Source: Candidatus Enterenecus merdae (GTDB lineage Bacteria > Bacillota > Clostridia > Oscillospirales > Oscillospiraceae). Taken from it: DNA of 64,000 nucleotides. Made by a program: the position numbers and the translations under genes. The stretch spans positions 17,517 through 81,516 of the forward strand of contig DVJZ01000032.1 of assembly GCA_018716385.1 (NCBI GenBank). The letters are read 5' to 3'. Positions 25,778-36,316 of this stretch are shown piece by piece; the first letter of the stretch is position 1; every line of letters starts with the position of its first letter. Under the pieces are notes generated by a model. That model saw only the letters and a program-made list of their open reading frames with translations. It had not been told where the DNA came from and made no database searches.

Positions 25778-27844
25778 TCACGTCACGATTTTGTAGTAGG
25801 TGCGGGCGGTGAGCAGGTACACCGCGGCATAGGCCGCGCAGAACACCAGCAGGGTGCCCAGGGTGCACAGGGCGGTGGTGAGCACCCCCCGGATGGAGAA
25901 CAGGGTGAGCAGCTGAACCACCAGGTTGAAGTTGAACAGGATGTGGACGGCGGCGGCCGCGATGGGCAGGAGGAAGACGGCCAGCACCTGGCTGCGGATG
26001 CAGGCGCGCACCTGCCCCTCGTCCAGGCCCACCTTGCGCATGATCTCAAAGCGTCCCCGGTCCTCATAACCCTCGGAGGCCTGCTTATAGTAGATGATGA
26101 GCACGGTGGCCATCAGGAACACGCCCCCCAGCAGGATGCCCAGGAACAGGAAGCCGCCGGACATGGCGTAGCCGTCCACCTCCATCCTGGCCCGGGTGGC
26201 TACGGCCAGGTAGTCCCAACTGCCCGTGCCGTCATAGGTGCTGCCGGCGACAAAGGTATACCAGGCTGGCTCCAGCTCCAGGGCCTGCTCCTGGGTGCAG
26301 TCCAGATCCAGCAGGTCCAGGAAGTAGTAGGTGTTCATCCCCACGTTCCCGGTGGCCAGCTGCAGCTGGGCAAAGGCGTCCACCGCCGCCTGGTCTGGGA
26401 GCACGATGGCCAGGGCGGCATAGGTGTCAAAGGTGTTGGAGAAGAGGGGGATGGGTTCCAGGGACGGGGCCAGCTCCAGGGTGAGGGGATTGCCTGCCTC
26501 CTCCAATCCGTGCTCCCCCACGGCCAGGGCCTGGACGGTGAGGGAGGCCTGGCCCAGCTCCTGGGGCAGCGTGCCGCACAGGGCGGCCTGGCCGCTGCCC
26601 AGCTGGGGGGCGGGCCGGCCGGTGAGGGCGGCATAGCTCTCCCCGGTGAGCAGATAGAGGGTGCGCCCCGTGCTCCGGTCGGCGTTTCCACCCACCTCCA
26701 GGCGGCGGGTGGCGGGGTTGACCGCCGCGGTCAGGCGCAAGTAGTGGGCCGTGCGCCCCTGCGTCACCTCCAGCCCCTGATGGGTTAGGAACTCGTGGGC
26801 CAAGGCGTCCATAGCCTGGCCGTCGAAGGGGTCTTCCTCATCGGGGGCGTAGCGGACGGTGATCTGGAAGTCGGCGGGGTATTGGGCGGCGATGAGCTCC
26901 CCGGTTCCCAGGTAGAGGGATAGGGTGCCCGAGATCATCACCATCACCATGGTGGACAGGATGCAGATGTTGGCCAGGCCCACGGCGTTGCGCTTCATGC
27001 GGTAGAGCATCCCCGACACGCCGATGAAGTGGCCGGTCTGATAGTAGAAGCGCTTGTTCTTCCGCAGCAGTTTGAGCACGGCGATGCTGCCGGCCAGGAA
27101 CAGGCAGTAGGTGCCCACGATGACCAGCAGCACCGCCAGGAAGTAGAAGGCGATGGCGGCCATGGGGTCGGTGATGGAGACGGCCAGGGCGTAGCCCCCG
27201 CCCAGGCAGGCCACACCCACCAGGGCGGCGAGCCAGCGGGTCTTGGGCGGCCGCTCCCCCACCTGGCCGCCCCGCAGCAGCTGGATGGGGTTTGCCAGCC
27301 CTACCCGGCCCAGGTTGAGCAGCAGGGCCAGGGCCAGCAGCGCGCCGAAGACCGCGGCGGTGAGGGCCATGGCGGGCAGGGACGGGCCGGGGGAGAAGGG
27401 GATGGGAAAGCGCAGCAGCCGGGTGAGCCCGGCGGTGGCCAGGGCGTGGAGCAGCACGCCGCACAGCAGGCCGCCCGGGATGCCCACCAGGGCGGTGAAC
27501 AGGCTTTCCCAGCACTGGAGCAAGGCCAGGTTGCCCTTGCCCATGCCCAGGATGTTGTACAGGCCCAGTTCCCGCTTGCGCTGCTTCATGAGGAAGCTGT
27601 TGCTGTACAGCAGCAGGACGGCGGAAAAGACCCCGGCGACGCCCATGCCAAAGCCCATCATGACCTGGACATAGTTGGCCCCCCGCAGCTGGCCCGCCCC
27701 GGGATCGAAGACCAGGGCGGCCATGACGTAGAACGCGGCGGCCAGCCCCACCAGGGCCAGCAGGTAGGGAAGGAAGAAGCGGCGGTTCTGCCGCAGGTTT
27801 TGGGCGGCCAGCCGGGGATAGAGTCCGTTACGCACCTGCCTCAC
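25778..27844 (-). CDS. FtsX-like ABC permease, BceB type
   Basis: A 688-residue permease with ten predicted membrane segments. It starts with the family mark LYPRLAAQNLRQNRRFFLPY; an FtsX domain (GLYNILGMGKGNL) follows, a large extracellular domain lies between about residues 300 and 530, and a second FtsX-like block ends the protein. BceB-type permeases sense or remove cell-wall-active peptides such as bacitracin. The usual BceRS two-component genes are not adjacent. The gene overlaps the ATPase gene by 17 bases. Confidence 0.9.
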   Translation of the reverse strand: MRQVRNGLYPRLAAQNLRQNRRFFLPYLLALVGLAAAFYVMAALVFDPGAGQLRGANYVQVMMGFGMGVAGVFSAVLLLYSNSFLMKQRKRELGLYNILGMGKGNLALLQCWESLFTALVGIPGGLLCGVLLHALATAGLTRLLRFPIPFSPGPSLPAMALTAAVFGALLALALLLNLGRVGLANPIQLLRGGQVGERPPKTRWLAALVGVACLGGGYALAVSITDPMAAIAFYFLAVLLVIVGTYCLFLAGSIAVLKLLRKNKRFYYQTGHFIGVSGMLYRMKRNAVGLANICILSTMVMVMISGTLSLYLGTGELIAAQYPADFQITVRYAPDEEDPFDGQAMDALAHEFLTHQGLEVTQGRTAHYLRLTAAVNPATRRLEVGGNADRSTGRTLYLLTGESYAALTGRPAPQLGSGQAALCGTLPQELGQASLTVQALAVGEHGLEEAGNPLTLELAPSLEPIPLFSNTFDTYAALAIVLPDQAAVDAFAQLQLATGNVGMNTYYFLDLLDLDCTQEQALELEPAWYTFVAGSTYDGTGSWDYLAVATRARMEVDGYAMSGGFLFLGILLGGVFLMATVLIIYYKQASEGYEDRGRFEIMRKVGLDEGQVRACIRSQVLAVFLLPIAAAAVHILFNFNLVVQLLTLFSIRGVLTTALCTLGTLLVFCAAYAAVYLLTARTYYKIVT

Positions 27845-28595
27845 CTCCGGCGGTCAGGCGGGTGAGGGTGTCGGAGATCAGGCGGTACAGCTCACTGTCC
27901 CCCCGGCCTTCCCGGTACAGCTGGTGGTATACCGCCCCGTCCCGGATAAACAGCACCCGGCCGGCCCGGCTGGCCGCGGCGGTGGAGTGGGTGACCATGA
28001 GCACCGTCTGGCCCGCCCGGTTGATCTGGCCGAACAGCTCCATCAGGCCGTCTGCAGCCCGGGAGTCCAGGGCGCCGGTGGGCTCGTCGGCCAGCACGAG
28101 CTGGGGCTGGGTGATGAGAGCCCGGGCCACGGCGCAGCGCTGCTTTTGGCCGCCGGACACCTCGTAGGGGTACTTGTCCAGCAGCGCCTCGATGCCCAGG
28201 GATTGGGCCAGGGGGGCCAGGCGGGTCTCCATCTCCGGATACCGCGTCCCCGACAGCACCAGGGGCAGCAGGATGTTGTCCCGCAGGGAGAAGGTGTCCA
28301 GCAGGTTGAAGTCCTGGAACACAAAGCCCAGGTTGTCCCGGCGGAAGGCGGCCAGGTCCTTTTCCCGCAGGCTGGCCAGATCCCTGCCGGCCAGCTTCAC
28401 GCTGCCGGCGGTGGGGCGGTCCAGGGCGGCCAGGATGTTCAGCAGAGTGGTCTTGCCCGAACCGGACTCGCCCATGATGGCCACAAACTCCCCCTGCTCC
28501 ACCCCGAAGGACACGTCGGCCAACGCCTCCACCTGCTGGGCCCCAAACCGGGTGGTGTACACTTTCTTGAGATGACTAACTTCCAGAATTGACAT
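27828..28595 (-). CDS. ABC exporter ATPase, BceA type
   Basis: A 255-residue MacB/BceA-class ATPase: Walker A GESGSGKTT, Q-loop FVFQDFNLLDTFSLRDN, signature VSGGQKQR and Walker B LVLADEPTGALDS. It pairs with the downstream permease. The ATG at 28595 follows AGAGGAG; upstream codons are not supported. I found no convincing promoter in 28596-28736, only AT-rich sequence. Confidence 0.93.
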   Translation of the reverse strand: MSILEVSHLKKVYTTRFGAQQVEALADVSFGVEQGEFVAIMGESGSGKTTLLNILAALDRPTAGSVKLAGRDLASLREKDLAAFRRDNLGFVFQDFNLLDTFSLRDNILLPLVLSGTRYPEMETRLAPLAQSLGIEALLDKYPYEVSGGQKQRCAVARALITQPQLVLADEPTGALDSRAADGLMELFGQINRAGQTVLMVTHSTAAASRAGRVLFIRDGAVYHQLYREGRGDSELYRLISDTLTRLTAGGEAGA

Positions 28596-28736
28596 GGATC
28601 GGCTCCTCTCCGCCCGGTCCAGAGGCAGATAAGCGTATGGACCGTATTGGTACAATCAGAATATCATTGAACGGGGCAAAAAGGAAGGGAGAATCCATAA
28701 AGAAATTCATAAGATTTTATAAAGGGGGGAGCAGAG

Positions 28737-28773
28737 CATCCCCCAGGGGGCCAAGGGGCCGCCCTGGGGGATG
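28737..28773 (-). terminator. Terminator of pta
   Basis: A 12-bp stem CATCCCCCAGGG / CCCTGGGGGATG with a GGCC-paired loop, 15 bases past the pta stop on the minus strand; the T-run is poor. Confidence 0.7.
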
Positions 28774-28788
28774 AAGGGGATGTATGGG

Positions 28789-29763
28789 TTAGGCCAGGGA
28801 GGCGGTGATGATGGCCATGGAGTAGACCTCCAAGGCGTTGCAGCCCCGGGACAGGTCGTTGATGGGGGCGTTCAGGCCCAGCAGGATGGGGCCGTAGGCA
28901 TCAAAGTGGCCCAGGCGCTGGGCGATCTTGTAGCCGATGTTGCCCGCGTTGATGTTGGGGAAAATGAAGGTGTTGGCGTAGCCGGCCACCTTGGAGCCGG
29001 GGAACTTCAGCTGGCCCACGGTGGGGGAGACGGCGGCGTCAAACTGCATCTCTCCGTCGATGTCCAGATCGGGGGCGGCGGCCTTGGCCTTCTCGCAGGC
29101 GTTGCGCATCTTATCCACCGATTCGCCCTTGCCCGAGCCCTGGGTGGAGTAGCTCAGGTAGGCCACCTTGGGCTCGATGCCGAAGGACTGGGCGCACTTG
29201 GCGCACTCCAGGCCGATCTCCACCAGCTCGTCCTCGGTGGGGTCGATGTTGATGGCGCAGTCGCCCATGGCCAGCGACTCGTTTCCGCCGGAAGAGCCGG
29301 GGCGCACCAGGATGAAGCAGGAGGAGACAATCTTGTTGCCCGGCTTGGTCTTGATCAGCTGGAGGGCGGGCCGCACCGTGTCGGCGGTGGAGTAGGTGGC
29401 CCCGCCCAGCAGGCAGTCAGCCACCCCCATCTTGACCAGCATGGTGCCGAAGTAGTTGCCCTTTTGCAGCAGCTTGCGGCACTCCTCGCCGGTCATCTTG
29501 CCCCGGCGCAGCTCCACCATGACCGAGACCATCTCCTCCATCTTGTCATAGGTGGCTGGGTTGATGATTTCCGCGCCCCGGATGTTGAAACCGGCCTTTT
29601 CCGCGGCGGCCTGTACTTCATTGGGGTCGCCCACCAGGATGGGGGTCAGAAAGGTGCCCGAGAGCAGCCGGGCCGAGGCCTCCAGAATGCGGGGATCGGT
29701 GCCCTCGGTGAACACGATGCGTTTGGGGCTTGCCTTGAGTTTCTCGATTAATCTGCCAAACAT
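28789..29763 (-). CDS. pta: Phosphate acetyltransferase
   Basis: A 324-residue single-domain phosphotransacetylase (acetyl-CoA plus phosphate to acetyl phosphate plus CoA), central to acetate and butyrate fermentation. Family marks are RIVFTEGTDPRILEA at the N-terminus, GGATYSTADTVRPALQ, YSTQGSGKGESVDKM and FPNINAGNIGYKIAQRL. The ATG at 29763 matches the family N-terminus, with GGAGG 11 bases upstream. No ackA follows; the gene stands alone between its promoter and terminator. Confidence 0.95.
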   Translation of the reverse strand: MFGRLIEKLKASPKRIVFTEGTDPRILEASARLLSGTFLTPILVGDPNEVQAAAEKAGFNIRGAEIINPATYDKMEEMVSVMVELRRGKMTGEECRKLLQKGNYFGTMLVKMGVADCLLGGATYSTADTVRPALQLIKTKPGNKIVSSCFILVRPGSSGGNESLAMGDCAINIDPTEDELVEIGLECAKCAQSFGIEPKVAYLSYSTQGSGKGESVDKMRNACEKAKAAAPDLDIDGEMQFDAAVSPTVGQLKFPGSKVAGYANTFIFPNINAGNIGYKIAQRLGHFDAYGPILLGLNAPINDLSRGCNALEVYSMAIITASLA

Positions 29764-29818
29764 AACCGTCAATACCTCCGTGTGATGTGGTTGTGCGTGG
29801 AAAGGCTCATGTAGGGTA

Positions 29819-29847
29819 AATGTAACATTTTTTTCATGTCTTGGCAA
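29819..29847 (-). promoter_or_regulatory. Promoter of pta
   Basis: On the minus strand: TTGCCA (29842-29847), 17 bases including an A-run, TACATT (29819-29824). Confidence 0.75.
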
Positions 29848-29930
29848 GAGAGTTGTGTGAAAATGTTGGGGCGGCCCAAAGCCACCCAAAGGCGGCGAGA
29901 CCTGGGCCGGGATCCCATGGGAACAGGGGC

Positions 29931-29959
29931 TTTACAATTCGTATTTCTAAGGGTATACT
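29931..29959 (+). promoter_or_regulatory. Promoter of the XRE gene and lepA
   Basis: TTTACA (29931-29936), 17 bases, TATACT (29954-29959), 71 bases before the ATG. Confidence 0.75.
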
Positions 29960-30030
29960 ATACTCATTGTCATGCCGGAGGGGAGGAGACCGGCGAATCG
30001 GAATAGAACGAGAGGGAGGAATGGATCATA

Positions 30031-30735
30031 ATGAACGCTGACTTTTCGCGCACACTGGCCCTGCTGCGCCAGGAACGGGGGATCTCCCAGCGGCAGGCGG
30101 CCCAGGTGCTGGGCATCTCCCAGGCCCTGCTCTCCCACTATGAGAACGGGGTGCGGGAGCCCGGGCTAAATTTTGTGGTCAAGGCCTGCGACTTCTACAA
30201 TGTGTCCGCCGACTTCCTGCTGGGGCGCACCCTCAGCCGGGACGGCACCACCATCCTGGACGCGGAGACGCTCTACGACGTGTCTGCCGAGCGGGACAAC
30301 GTGCTCAAAGGGTCGGTGATGGCCACGCTGAGCAAAAAGCTGATCGTCAACTCCGTCGGGGTGCTGTTCGACCTGCTGGGGCGGCTGGGGAACAAGCGGG
30401 CCATCAAGGCGGCGGCCAACTACCTGTCCACCGCGCTGTACACCCTGTACCGGCACTTGTTCCAGGCCAGCCCAGACGGGAACGAGGGGGTCTTTTCCAT
30501 GCCCCGGGAGCACTTTTTGGCGGGGCTGCCCCGGGCGGATATGATCCTGAGCGAGACGGAGTATGTGGCCGCGCTATACGCGCAGCACAAGGAGGCCCAA
30601 CAGTTCCCAGACCTGTCCCACGACGCGATGACCGCCGCCTATCCGGGCACCTATCAGTCCCTGCTCCAGATCGTCCACGTGTGCGGGGAACGGCTGAATA
30701 AGGAGATGGCAAACCACATTGAGCAGATTCAGTGA
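30031..30735 (+). CDS. XRE-family regulator with C-terminal domain (234 aa)
   Basis: Residues 5-60 are an XRE helix-turn-helix (RQERGISQRQAAQVLGISQA, then LLSHYENG). The remaining 170 residues are alpha-helical with no recognised motif. Proteins of this shape occur upstream of lepA in related clostridia as far as I recall, but the target is unknown. GGGAGG precedes the ATG. lepA starts 66 bases downstream, probably in the same transcript. Confidence 0.85.
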   Translation: MNADFSRTLALLRQERGISQRQAAQVLGISQALLSHYENGVREPGLNFVVKACDFYNVSADFLLGRTLSRDGTTILDAETLYDVSAERDNVLKGSVMATLSKKLIVNSVGVLFDLLGRLGNKRAIKAAANYLSTALYTLYRHLFQASPDGNEGVFSMPREHFLAGLPRADMILSETEYVAALYAQHKEAQQFPDLSHDAMTAAYPGTYQSLLQIVHVCGERLNKEMANHIEQIQ

Positions 30736-30801
30736 GGCGGGGCGGACCCGCCCTAAGCCGCCCCGGCGGGGGCAGGAAGCGACCACGGAGGGGAACAGCC
30801 C

Positions 30802-32610
<1,809 letters not shown>

Positions 32611-32761
32611 GGAGCTTCTTCTTGCCCGATTGGGGCCCCGCAGCGGGGGGCGGCGCGGGTGCGCCGTCATGCGCGGCGCAGCGGCGCATGGCGCAGGCGG
32701 AATTCAGTTCCGCCGAGCATGGAAATCTAGGGGCCCCCGCGCGGCTTTAGACGCGTGGGGC
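32611..32761. repeat. 151-bp GC-rich insert of consecutive stem-loops
   Basis: This stretch between the two copies of the lepA 3' end is built of successive inverted repeats: GCGCC...GGCGC with ATGCGC/GCGCAT inside (32661-32694), GGCGGAA/TTCCGCC (32696-32714) and CCCCGCGC/GCGTGGGG (32735-32760). It has no plausible gene. It resembles a REP/BIME-like or decayed mobile element rather than normal intergenic DNA. Confidence 0.6.
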
Positions 32762-32846
32762 GGGCAAGGAGAAGATGCGGAGCTTGGGCACGGTGCAGAT
32801 GTCGACGGAGGCGTTCATGGCGGTGCTGAAGCTGGATGAGGAGTAA
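32762..32846 (+). pseudogene. Duplicated lepA 3' end
   Basis: This is an 85-bp copy of 32526-32610 with four differences; it still encodes [20 protein letters not shown] and its own TAA stop. Relative to LepA there is Lys to Glu, Pro to Ser, one silent change and TAG to TAA. It has no start and lies in a different frame from lepA (offset 236). The transcription terminator lies just after this copy, which suggests it is the ancestral end of lepA. Confidence 0.85.
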
Positions 32847-32860
32847 ACGCTCGGTCAAAC

Positions 32861-32907
32861 AAAGGTCCCACTGGGCTGCAAACGGCAGCACCCAGTGGGA
32901 CCTTTTT
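32861..32907 (+). terminator. Terminator after lepA (bidirectional)
   Basis: AAAGGTCCCACTGGG / CCCAGTGGGACCTTTTT with an inner CTGC/GCAG pairing; T-run on the plus strand. The minus strand also ends in CCTTTG, so it may serve the RNHCP gene that converges on it. Confidence 0.92.
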
Positions 32908-32920
32908 CGTGATGGAATGG

Positions 32921-33346
32921 CTATTTTAGCGAGCCGGACCCTCCCATCAGGGCGGTCAGCTCCTCAATGCGCTCCAGCGGGAAGGGCGGGAGCGTCAGCG
33001 GCTTGAGGGCGATGGACATCAGCTTCATGGGGTTGTCGTCCGCGGCCACCCGGTTGGAATGGAGGGTGCCGCACCGGCGGCAGCGGTGGATGACAGCCCA
33101 TTCGCCGCCCTTGCGCACCCAGACGCCCACAGGCTCCATCATGCCGCCGCAATCTGCCGCCCGGTCTCCCGGCTCATCGTCCAAATGGAGGCTGTGCAGA
33201 CAGTTGGGACAGTGGTTGCGATGCTCCCCGCCGGTAGGGACGGGGGTGACCAGCCGGCCGCACGCCTTGCAGGTGAAGCTGTCTCGGCAGGGATGGTTCT
33301 TGTAATAGCCTTTCTCAAAGGTTTTGCGTTTATTTTCCCGGTTCAT
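32921..33346 (-). CDS. RNHCP-domain zinc-binding protein
   Basis: A 141-residue protein of the RNHCP family, named for the motif here seen as EHRNHCPNCLHSLHLD. Four CxxC-type pairs are visible (CKAC, CPNC, CRRC and a further pair in the middle), implying two zinc ribbons. The family's function is unknown; RNA binding is often suggested. The ATG at 33346 follows GGAGGT. It forms a single-gene unit with its own promoter. Confidence 0.9.
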   Translation of the reverse strand: MNRENKRKTFEKGYYKNHPCRDSFTCKACGRLVTPVPTGGEHRNHCPNCLHSLHLDDEPGDRAADCGGMMEPVGVWVRKGGEWAVIHRCRRCGTLHSNRVAADDNPMKLMSIALKPLTLPPFPLERIEELTALMGGSGSLK

Positions 33347-33506
33347 GGGATGGGACCTCCTAAAAGTGATGTGTCTCTTTTGGGAGGCTCTGTCGGAAAC
33401 GTCCGCACAGACCTCCCGGTCAGCGGGCAATCACCGAATTACACCAGTGCTTCAAAAACACGACGTCCTTTCTTTTCTGCAATTTACCGCTGTTGGCGGC
33501 AAAAGC

Positions 33507-33535
33507 ATGATAGCACGGATGGGCAGGACAGTCAA
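33507..33535 (-). promoter_or_regulatory. Promoter of the RNHCP gene
   Basis: On the minus strand: TTGACT (33530-33535), 17 bases, TATCAT (33507-33512). The rest of 33347-33690 holds no recognisable gene. Confidence 0.75.
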
Positions 33536-33690
33536 CTTGCATTTTTCATGTTGGGGCTTTGCCAGACCGGCATAAAACCTCCTCCACCAGGCAGATGCGG
33601 TTTTGCGGCTTACCGGACGGAGGCGGGCACAAGATCTTGTGGGGCCGGGCGAAGGGGGAAAGAATCGGCCCGCCGGGCGGAAAAAAGTGC

Positions 33691-33720
33691 TTGACTTTCT
33701 GGGAAACTTTGTTGTACAAT
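33691..33720 (+). promoter_or_regulatory. Main promoter of the S10 ribosomal operon
   Basis: TTGACT (33691-33696), 18 bases, TACAAT (33715-33720). Transcription would start about 320 bases before rpsJ. Confidence 0.85.
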
Positions 33721-33726
33721 GGTCGA

Positions 33727-33881
33727 GCGCCTGTATAGGCGCACTGCGATGATGCGGGAGATTGCTCGCCCCAGGCGAGGTAACTTCCGCGGAGTATGTC
33801 CGTTGATCGGGCGGCTGAAGGACTCTTCCGCAGCGTATATCGCTGGGGATGGGTGAAACCGGCCAACTGACGTGCCGGTTT
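33727..33881 (+). promoter_or_regulatory. Structured S10-operon leader with attenuator-like terminator
   Basis: The leader opens with the perfect hairpin GCGCCT-GTAT-AGGCGC (33727-33742). A multi-stem region follows (CTCGCC/GGCGAG inside GCGG/CCGC; GTCC/GGAC; CAGCG/CGCTG). It ends in AAACCGGC / GCCGGTTT plus a short T-tract (33856-33882), an intrinsic terminator 165 bases before rpsJ. A terminator here suggests regulated read-through into the operon. I do not recognise a known riboswitch or T-box. Confidence 0.65.
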
Positions 33882-34046
33882 TATTCATGGCCTGGAATGA
33901 TACGCACGATAACGTGGACGGAGTTTTTCACCGTACGGAGCAGCGCCCAGCCGCCGGAGGCGGCCCGGCGTGACAGGACAGCGGGCCGCGCTGCGCGGCC
34001 CGGCGAGCGTCAACTTCGTATGTATGTGAAGGAGGAACACCCAAAC

Positions 34047-34358
34047 ATGGCACAAAAAGAAATGATCCGCATCCGGCTGAAGGCCTATGACCATCAGCTC
34101 ATCGACCAGGCCGCCGAGAAGATTGTGGACACGGCCAAGCGCAGCGGCGCGACGGTCTCCGGCCCCATCCCCCTGCCCACCAAGAAAGAGGTGGTCACCA
34201 TCCTGCGGGCCGTCCATAAGTACAAGGACAGCCGGGAGCAGTTTGAGCGGCGCACCCACAAGCGCCTGGTGGACGTGGTGAAGCCCTCGGCCAAGACGGT
34301 GGAGTCCCTGATGAGCCTGGAGCTGCCCGCCGGCGTGGAGATCGAGATCAAGCTGTAA
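34047..34358 (+). CDS. rpsJ: 30S ribosomal protein S10
   Basis: A 103-residue uS10 with [32 protein letters not shown] and ending [12 protein letters not shown]10 acts in the 30S head and also in NusB-dependent antitermination. The ATG at 34047 follows GGAGG. It opens the S10 operon, but is separated from rplC by 289 bases, much more than usual. Confidence 0.98.
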   Translation: MAQKEMIRIRLKAYDHQLIDQAAEKIVDTAKRSGATVSGPIPLPTKKEVVTILRAVHKYKDSREQFERRTHKRLVDVVKPSAKTVESLMSLELPAGVEIEIKL

Positions 34359-34647
34359 GTCTGAACTGCGCGGAAAAGCCGCGCTTCCAAGCCGGCGCTC
34401 AGCACAGCGGGCCCGGTTTGAAGAGGGAGAGCAAGGGAGCGAACGAAGTTTTCCACAAAGGCGGAAACGGCGTTGCGCGCACTTTGCTTTGACAGTGTCT
34501 GTACCGCAGTCCGCCGCGTTTTGAGGCGGACGGGTCATGTTGACGCCAAGCGCCCCCGTCGCCCGGATCGGAGCGGCGCGACCCCCCGCCTGGCAGGGCG
34601 AGGGCCCAGGGCCGGCGCCAACCAATAACCTTAAAGGAGGAACCTAT
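34359..34647 (+). other. Long GC-rich spacer between rpsJ and rplC
   Basis: No gene is visible. A GTCCGCC / GGCGGAC hairpin lies at 34509-34531 and several weaker GC stems follow. I see no convincing promoter or T-run. In most bacteria this gap is only a few tens of bases. Confidence 0.5.
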
Positions 34648-35373
34648 ATGGAAAAGGCCATCATCGGCAAGAAGGTGGGTATGACCCAGGTCTTCGACGA
34701 GACTGGCAAGGTCATCCCGGTCACCGTCATCCAGGCGGGGCCCTGCACCGTGGTGCAGAAGAAGACCGAGGAGAAGGACGGCTACACCGCCGTTCAGCTG
34801 GGATTTGACGAGGTGCCCGAGCGCAAGCTCAGCCGGCCCGAGGCGGGCCACAGCAAGAAGTCTGGAAAGCTCCTGCGGGTGCTCAAGGAGTTCAAGCTGG
34901 ACAACGCCGCCGAGCTGAACGTGGGCGATGAGATCACCGCCACCACCTTCGCCCCCGGCGACCGGGTGGACGTGACCGGCATCAGCAAGGGCCACGGCTA
35001 CCAGGGCGCCATCAAGCGCTGCGGGGCCCACCGCCTGAAGGAGACCCACGGCAGCGGCCCGGTGGCCCGCCACCCCGGCTCCCTGGGCTCCAGCACCGAC
35101 CCCTCCCGGGTGTTCAAGGGACACATCGGGGCCGGCCAGATGGGCAACGAGCAGGTCACCGTGATGAACCTGGACGTGATCCAGGTGGACGAGGAGCTGG
35201 GCGTCATCGCTGTGCGGGGCGCCGTGCCCGGCCCCAAGGGCGGCGTGGTGGCGCTGCGCTCCAGCGTCAAGAGGATCGCGGAGAAGAAGGGGCCCGACGG
35301 GTCCGGCCGCGTCAACCCGCAGAAGGCTTCCGCCCGCGTCAACCCGCAGAAGGCCTCTGCGCGTAATAAGTGA
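34648..35373 (+). CDS. rplC: 50S ribosomal protein L3
   Basis: A 241-residue uL3. It begins MEKAIIGKKVGMTQVFDETG and carries the conserved RRxGSxG-like loop as HPGSLGSSTDPSRVFKGHIG. At the C-terminus a nine-residue unit, RVNPQKASA, is tandemly repeated before the final RNK, giving an extra basic tail encoded by a 27-base direct repeat (about 35308-35361). AAAGGAGG precedes the ATG. L3 nucleates 23S rRNA folding. Confidence 0.97.
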   Translation: MEKAIIGKKVGMTQVFDETGKVIPVTVIQAGPCTVVQKKTEEKDGYTAVQLGFDEVPERKLSRPEAGHSKKSGKLLRVLKEFKLDNAAELNVGDEITATTFAPGDRVDVTGISKGHGYQGAIKRCGAHRLKETHGSGPVARHPGSLGSSTDPSRVFKGHIGAGQMGNEQVTVMNLDVIQVDEELGVIAVRGAVPGPKGGVVALRSSVKRIAEKKGPDGSGRVNPQKASARVNPQKASARNK

Positions 35374-35391
35374 GAGAGGAGAGAATGACAA

Positions 35392-36006
35392 ATGCCTAAA
35401 GCGAACCTTTATGATATGGCCGGCAAGCAGATCGGCGAGGTCGAGCTCTCCGAGGCCGTATTCGGCATTGAGCCCAACCAGTATGTGGTCCACGACGTGG
35501 TCAAGAACCACCTGGCCAACTGCCGGCAGGGCACCCAGTCTGCCCTGACCCGGGCGGAGGTGTCCGGCGGCGGGCGCAAGCCCTGGCGGCAGAAGGGCAC
35601 CGGCCACGCCCGTCAAGGCTCCACCCGGGCCCCTCAGTGGACCCACGGCGGCATCGTGTTCGCCCCCAAGCCCCGGTCCTACCGCTACACGCTCAACAAG
35701 AAGGTGCGCCGGCTGGCGCTGAAGTCGGTCCTGTCGGCCAAGGCGGCCGCGGGCAGCGTGCTGGTGGTGGACGATCTGCACATGGACGAGATCAAGACCA
35801 AGACCTTCCAGGGCTTCCTGAACAGCCTGGGGGCGGGCAAGGCCGTGGTGGTCACCGCCTGCCCCAACGTGGTCAAGTCCGCCCGGAACATCCCCGGTGT
35901 GGTCACCACCCCCGCCAAGCTCATCAACGTCTACGACATCGTCAACGCCAAGCAGCTGATCGTGGACAAGGCTGCCCTGGCCACCATCGAGGAGGTGTTC
36001 GCCTAA
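35392..36006 (+). CDS. rplD: 50S ribosomal protein L4
   Basis: A 204-residue uL4 with the loop QGTQSALTRAEVSGGGRKPW that reaches the exit tunnel, and the GTGHARQGSTRAPQW motif. In gamma-proteobacteria L4 represses its own operon through the S10 leader; whether that applies to the leader here is unknown. Its stop overlaps rplW by one base. Confidence 0.98.
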   Translation: MPKANLYDMAGKQIGEVELSEAVFGIEPNQYVVHDVVKNHLANCRQGTQSALTRAEVSGGGRKPWRQKGTGHARQGSTRAPQWTHGGIVFAPKPRSYRYTLNKKVRRLALKSVLSAKAAAGSVLVVDDLHMDEIKTKTFQGFLNSLGAGKAVVVTACPNVVKSARNIPGVVTTPAKLINVYDIVNAKQLIVDKAALATIEEVFA

Positions 36007-36302
36007 TGAAGACCGCTTACGACATCATCAAGCGCCCCATCGTCACCGAACAGTCCATGGCGTTTGCCACCGACAAGAAGTACACCTTCGAGGTGGCCAA
36101 GGACGCCAACAAGATCGAGATCGCCAAGGCGGTGGAGGAGATCTTCGGGGTGAAGGTGGCCAAGGTGAACACGCTGAATATGTATGGCAAGGCCAAGCGG
36201 CTGGGCCGCTATCCTGTCGGCCGCCGGGCCAGTTGGAAGAAGGCCATGGTCACCCTGAGCGAGGACTCCAAGTCCATTGAGTTCTTCGAAGGCATGGTGT
36301 AA
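36006..36302 (+). CDS. rplW: 50S ribosomal protein L23
   Basis: A 98-residue uL23 (MKTAYDIIKRPIVTEQSM; KVNTLNMYGKAKRLGRYPVG), located at the tunnel exit where it binds trigger factor and SRP. TAATG overlap with rplD, so it is translationally coupled. Confidence 0.97.
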   Translation: MKTAYDIIKRPIVTEQSMAFATDKKYTFEVAKDANKIEIAKAVEEIFGVKVAKVNTLNMYGKAKRLGRYPVGRRASWKKAMVTLSEDSKSIEFFEGMV

Positions 36303-36316
36303 GGAGGTAACGAGAA

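Noticed and set aside
28596..28736. BceR-type operator upstream of the BceAB-like genes
   Set aside because: No inverted repeat of the known BceR type and no convincing promoter were visible; only AT-rich sequence.
32630..32839. 69-codon frame across the insert and duplicated lepA end
   Set aside because: It reads the duplicated segment in a different frame from LepA and has no ribosome site or recognisable product.
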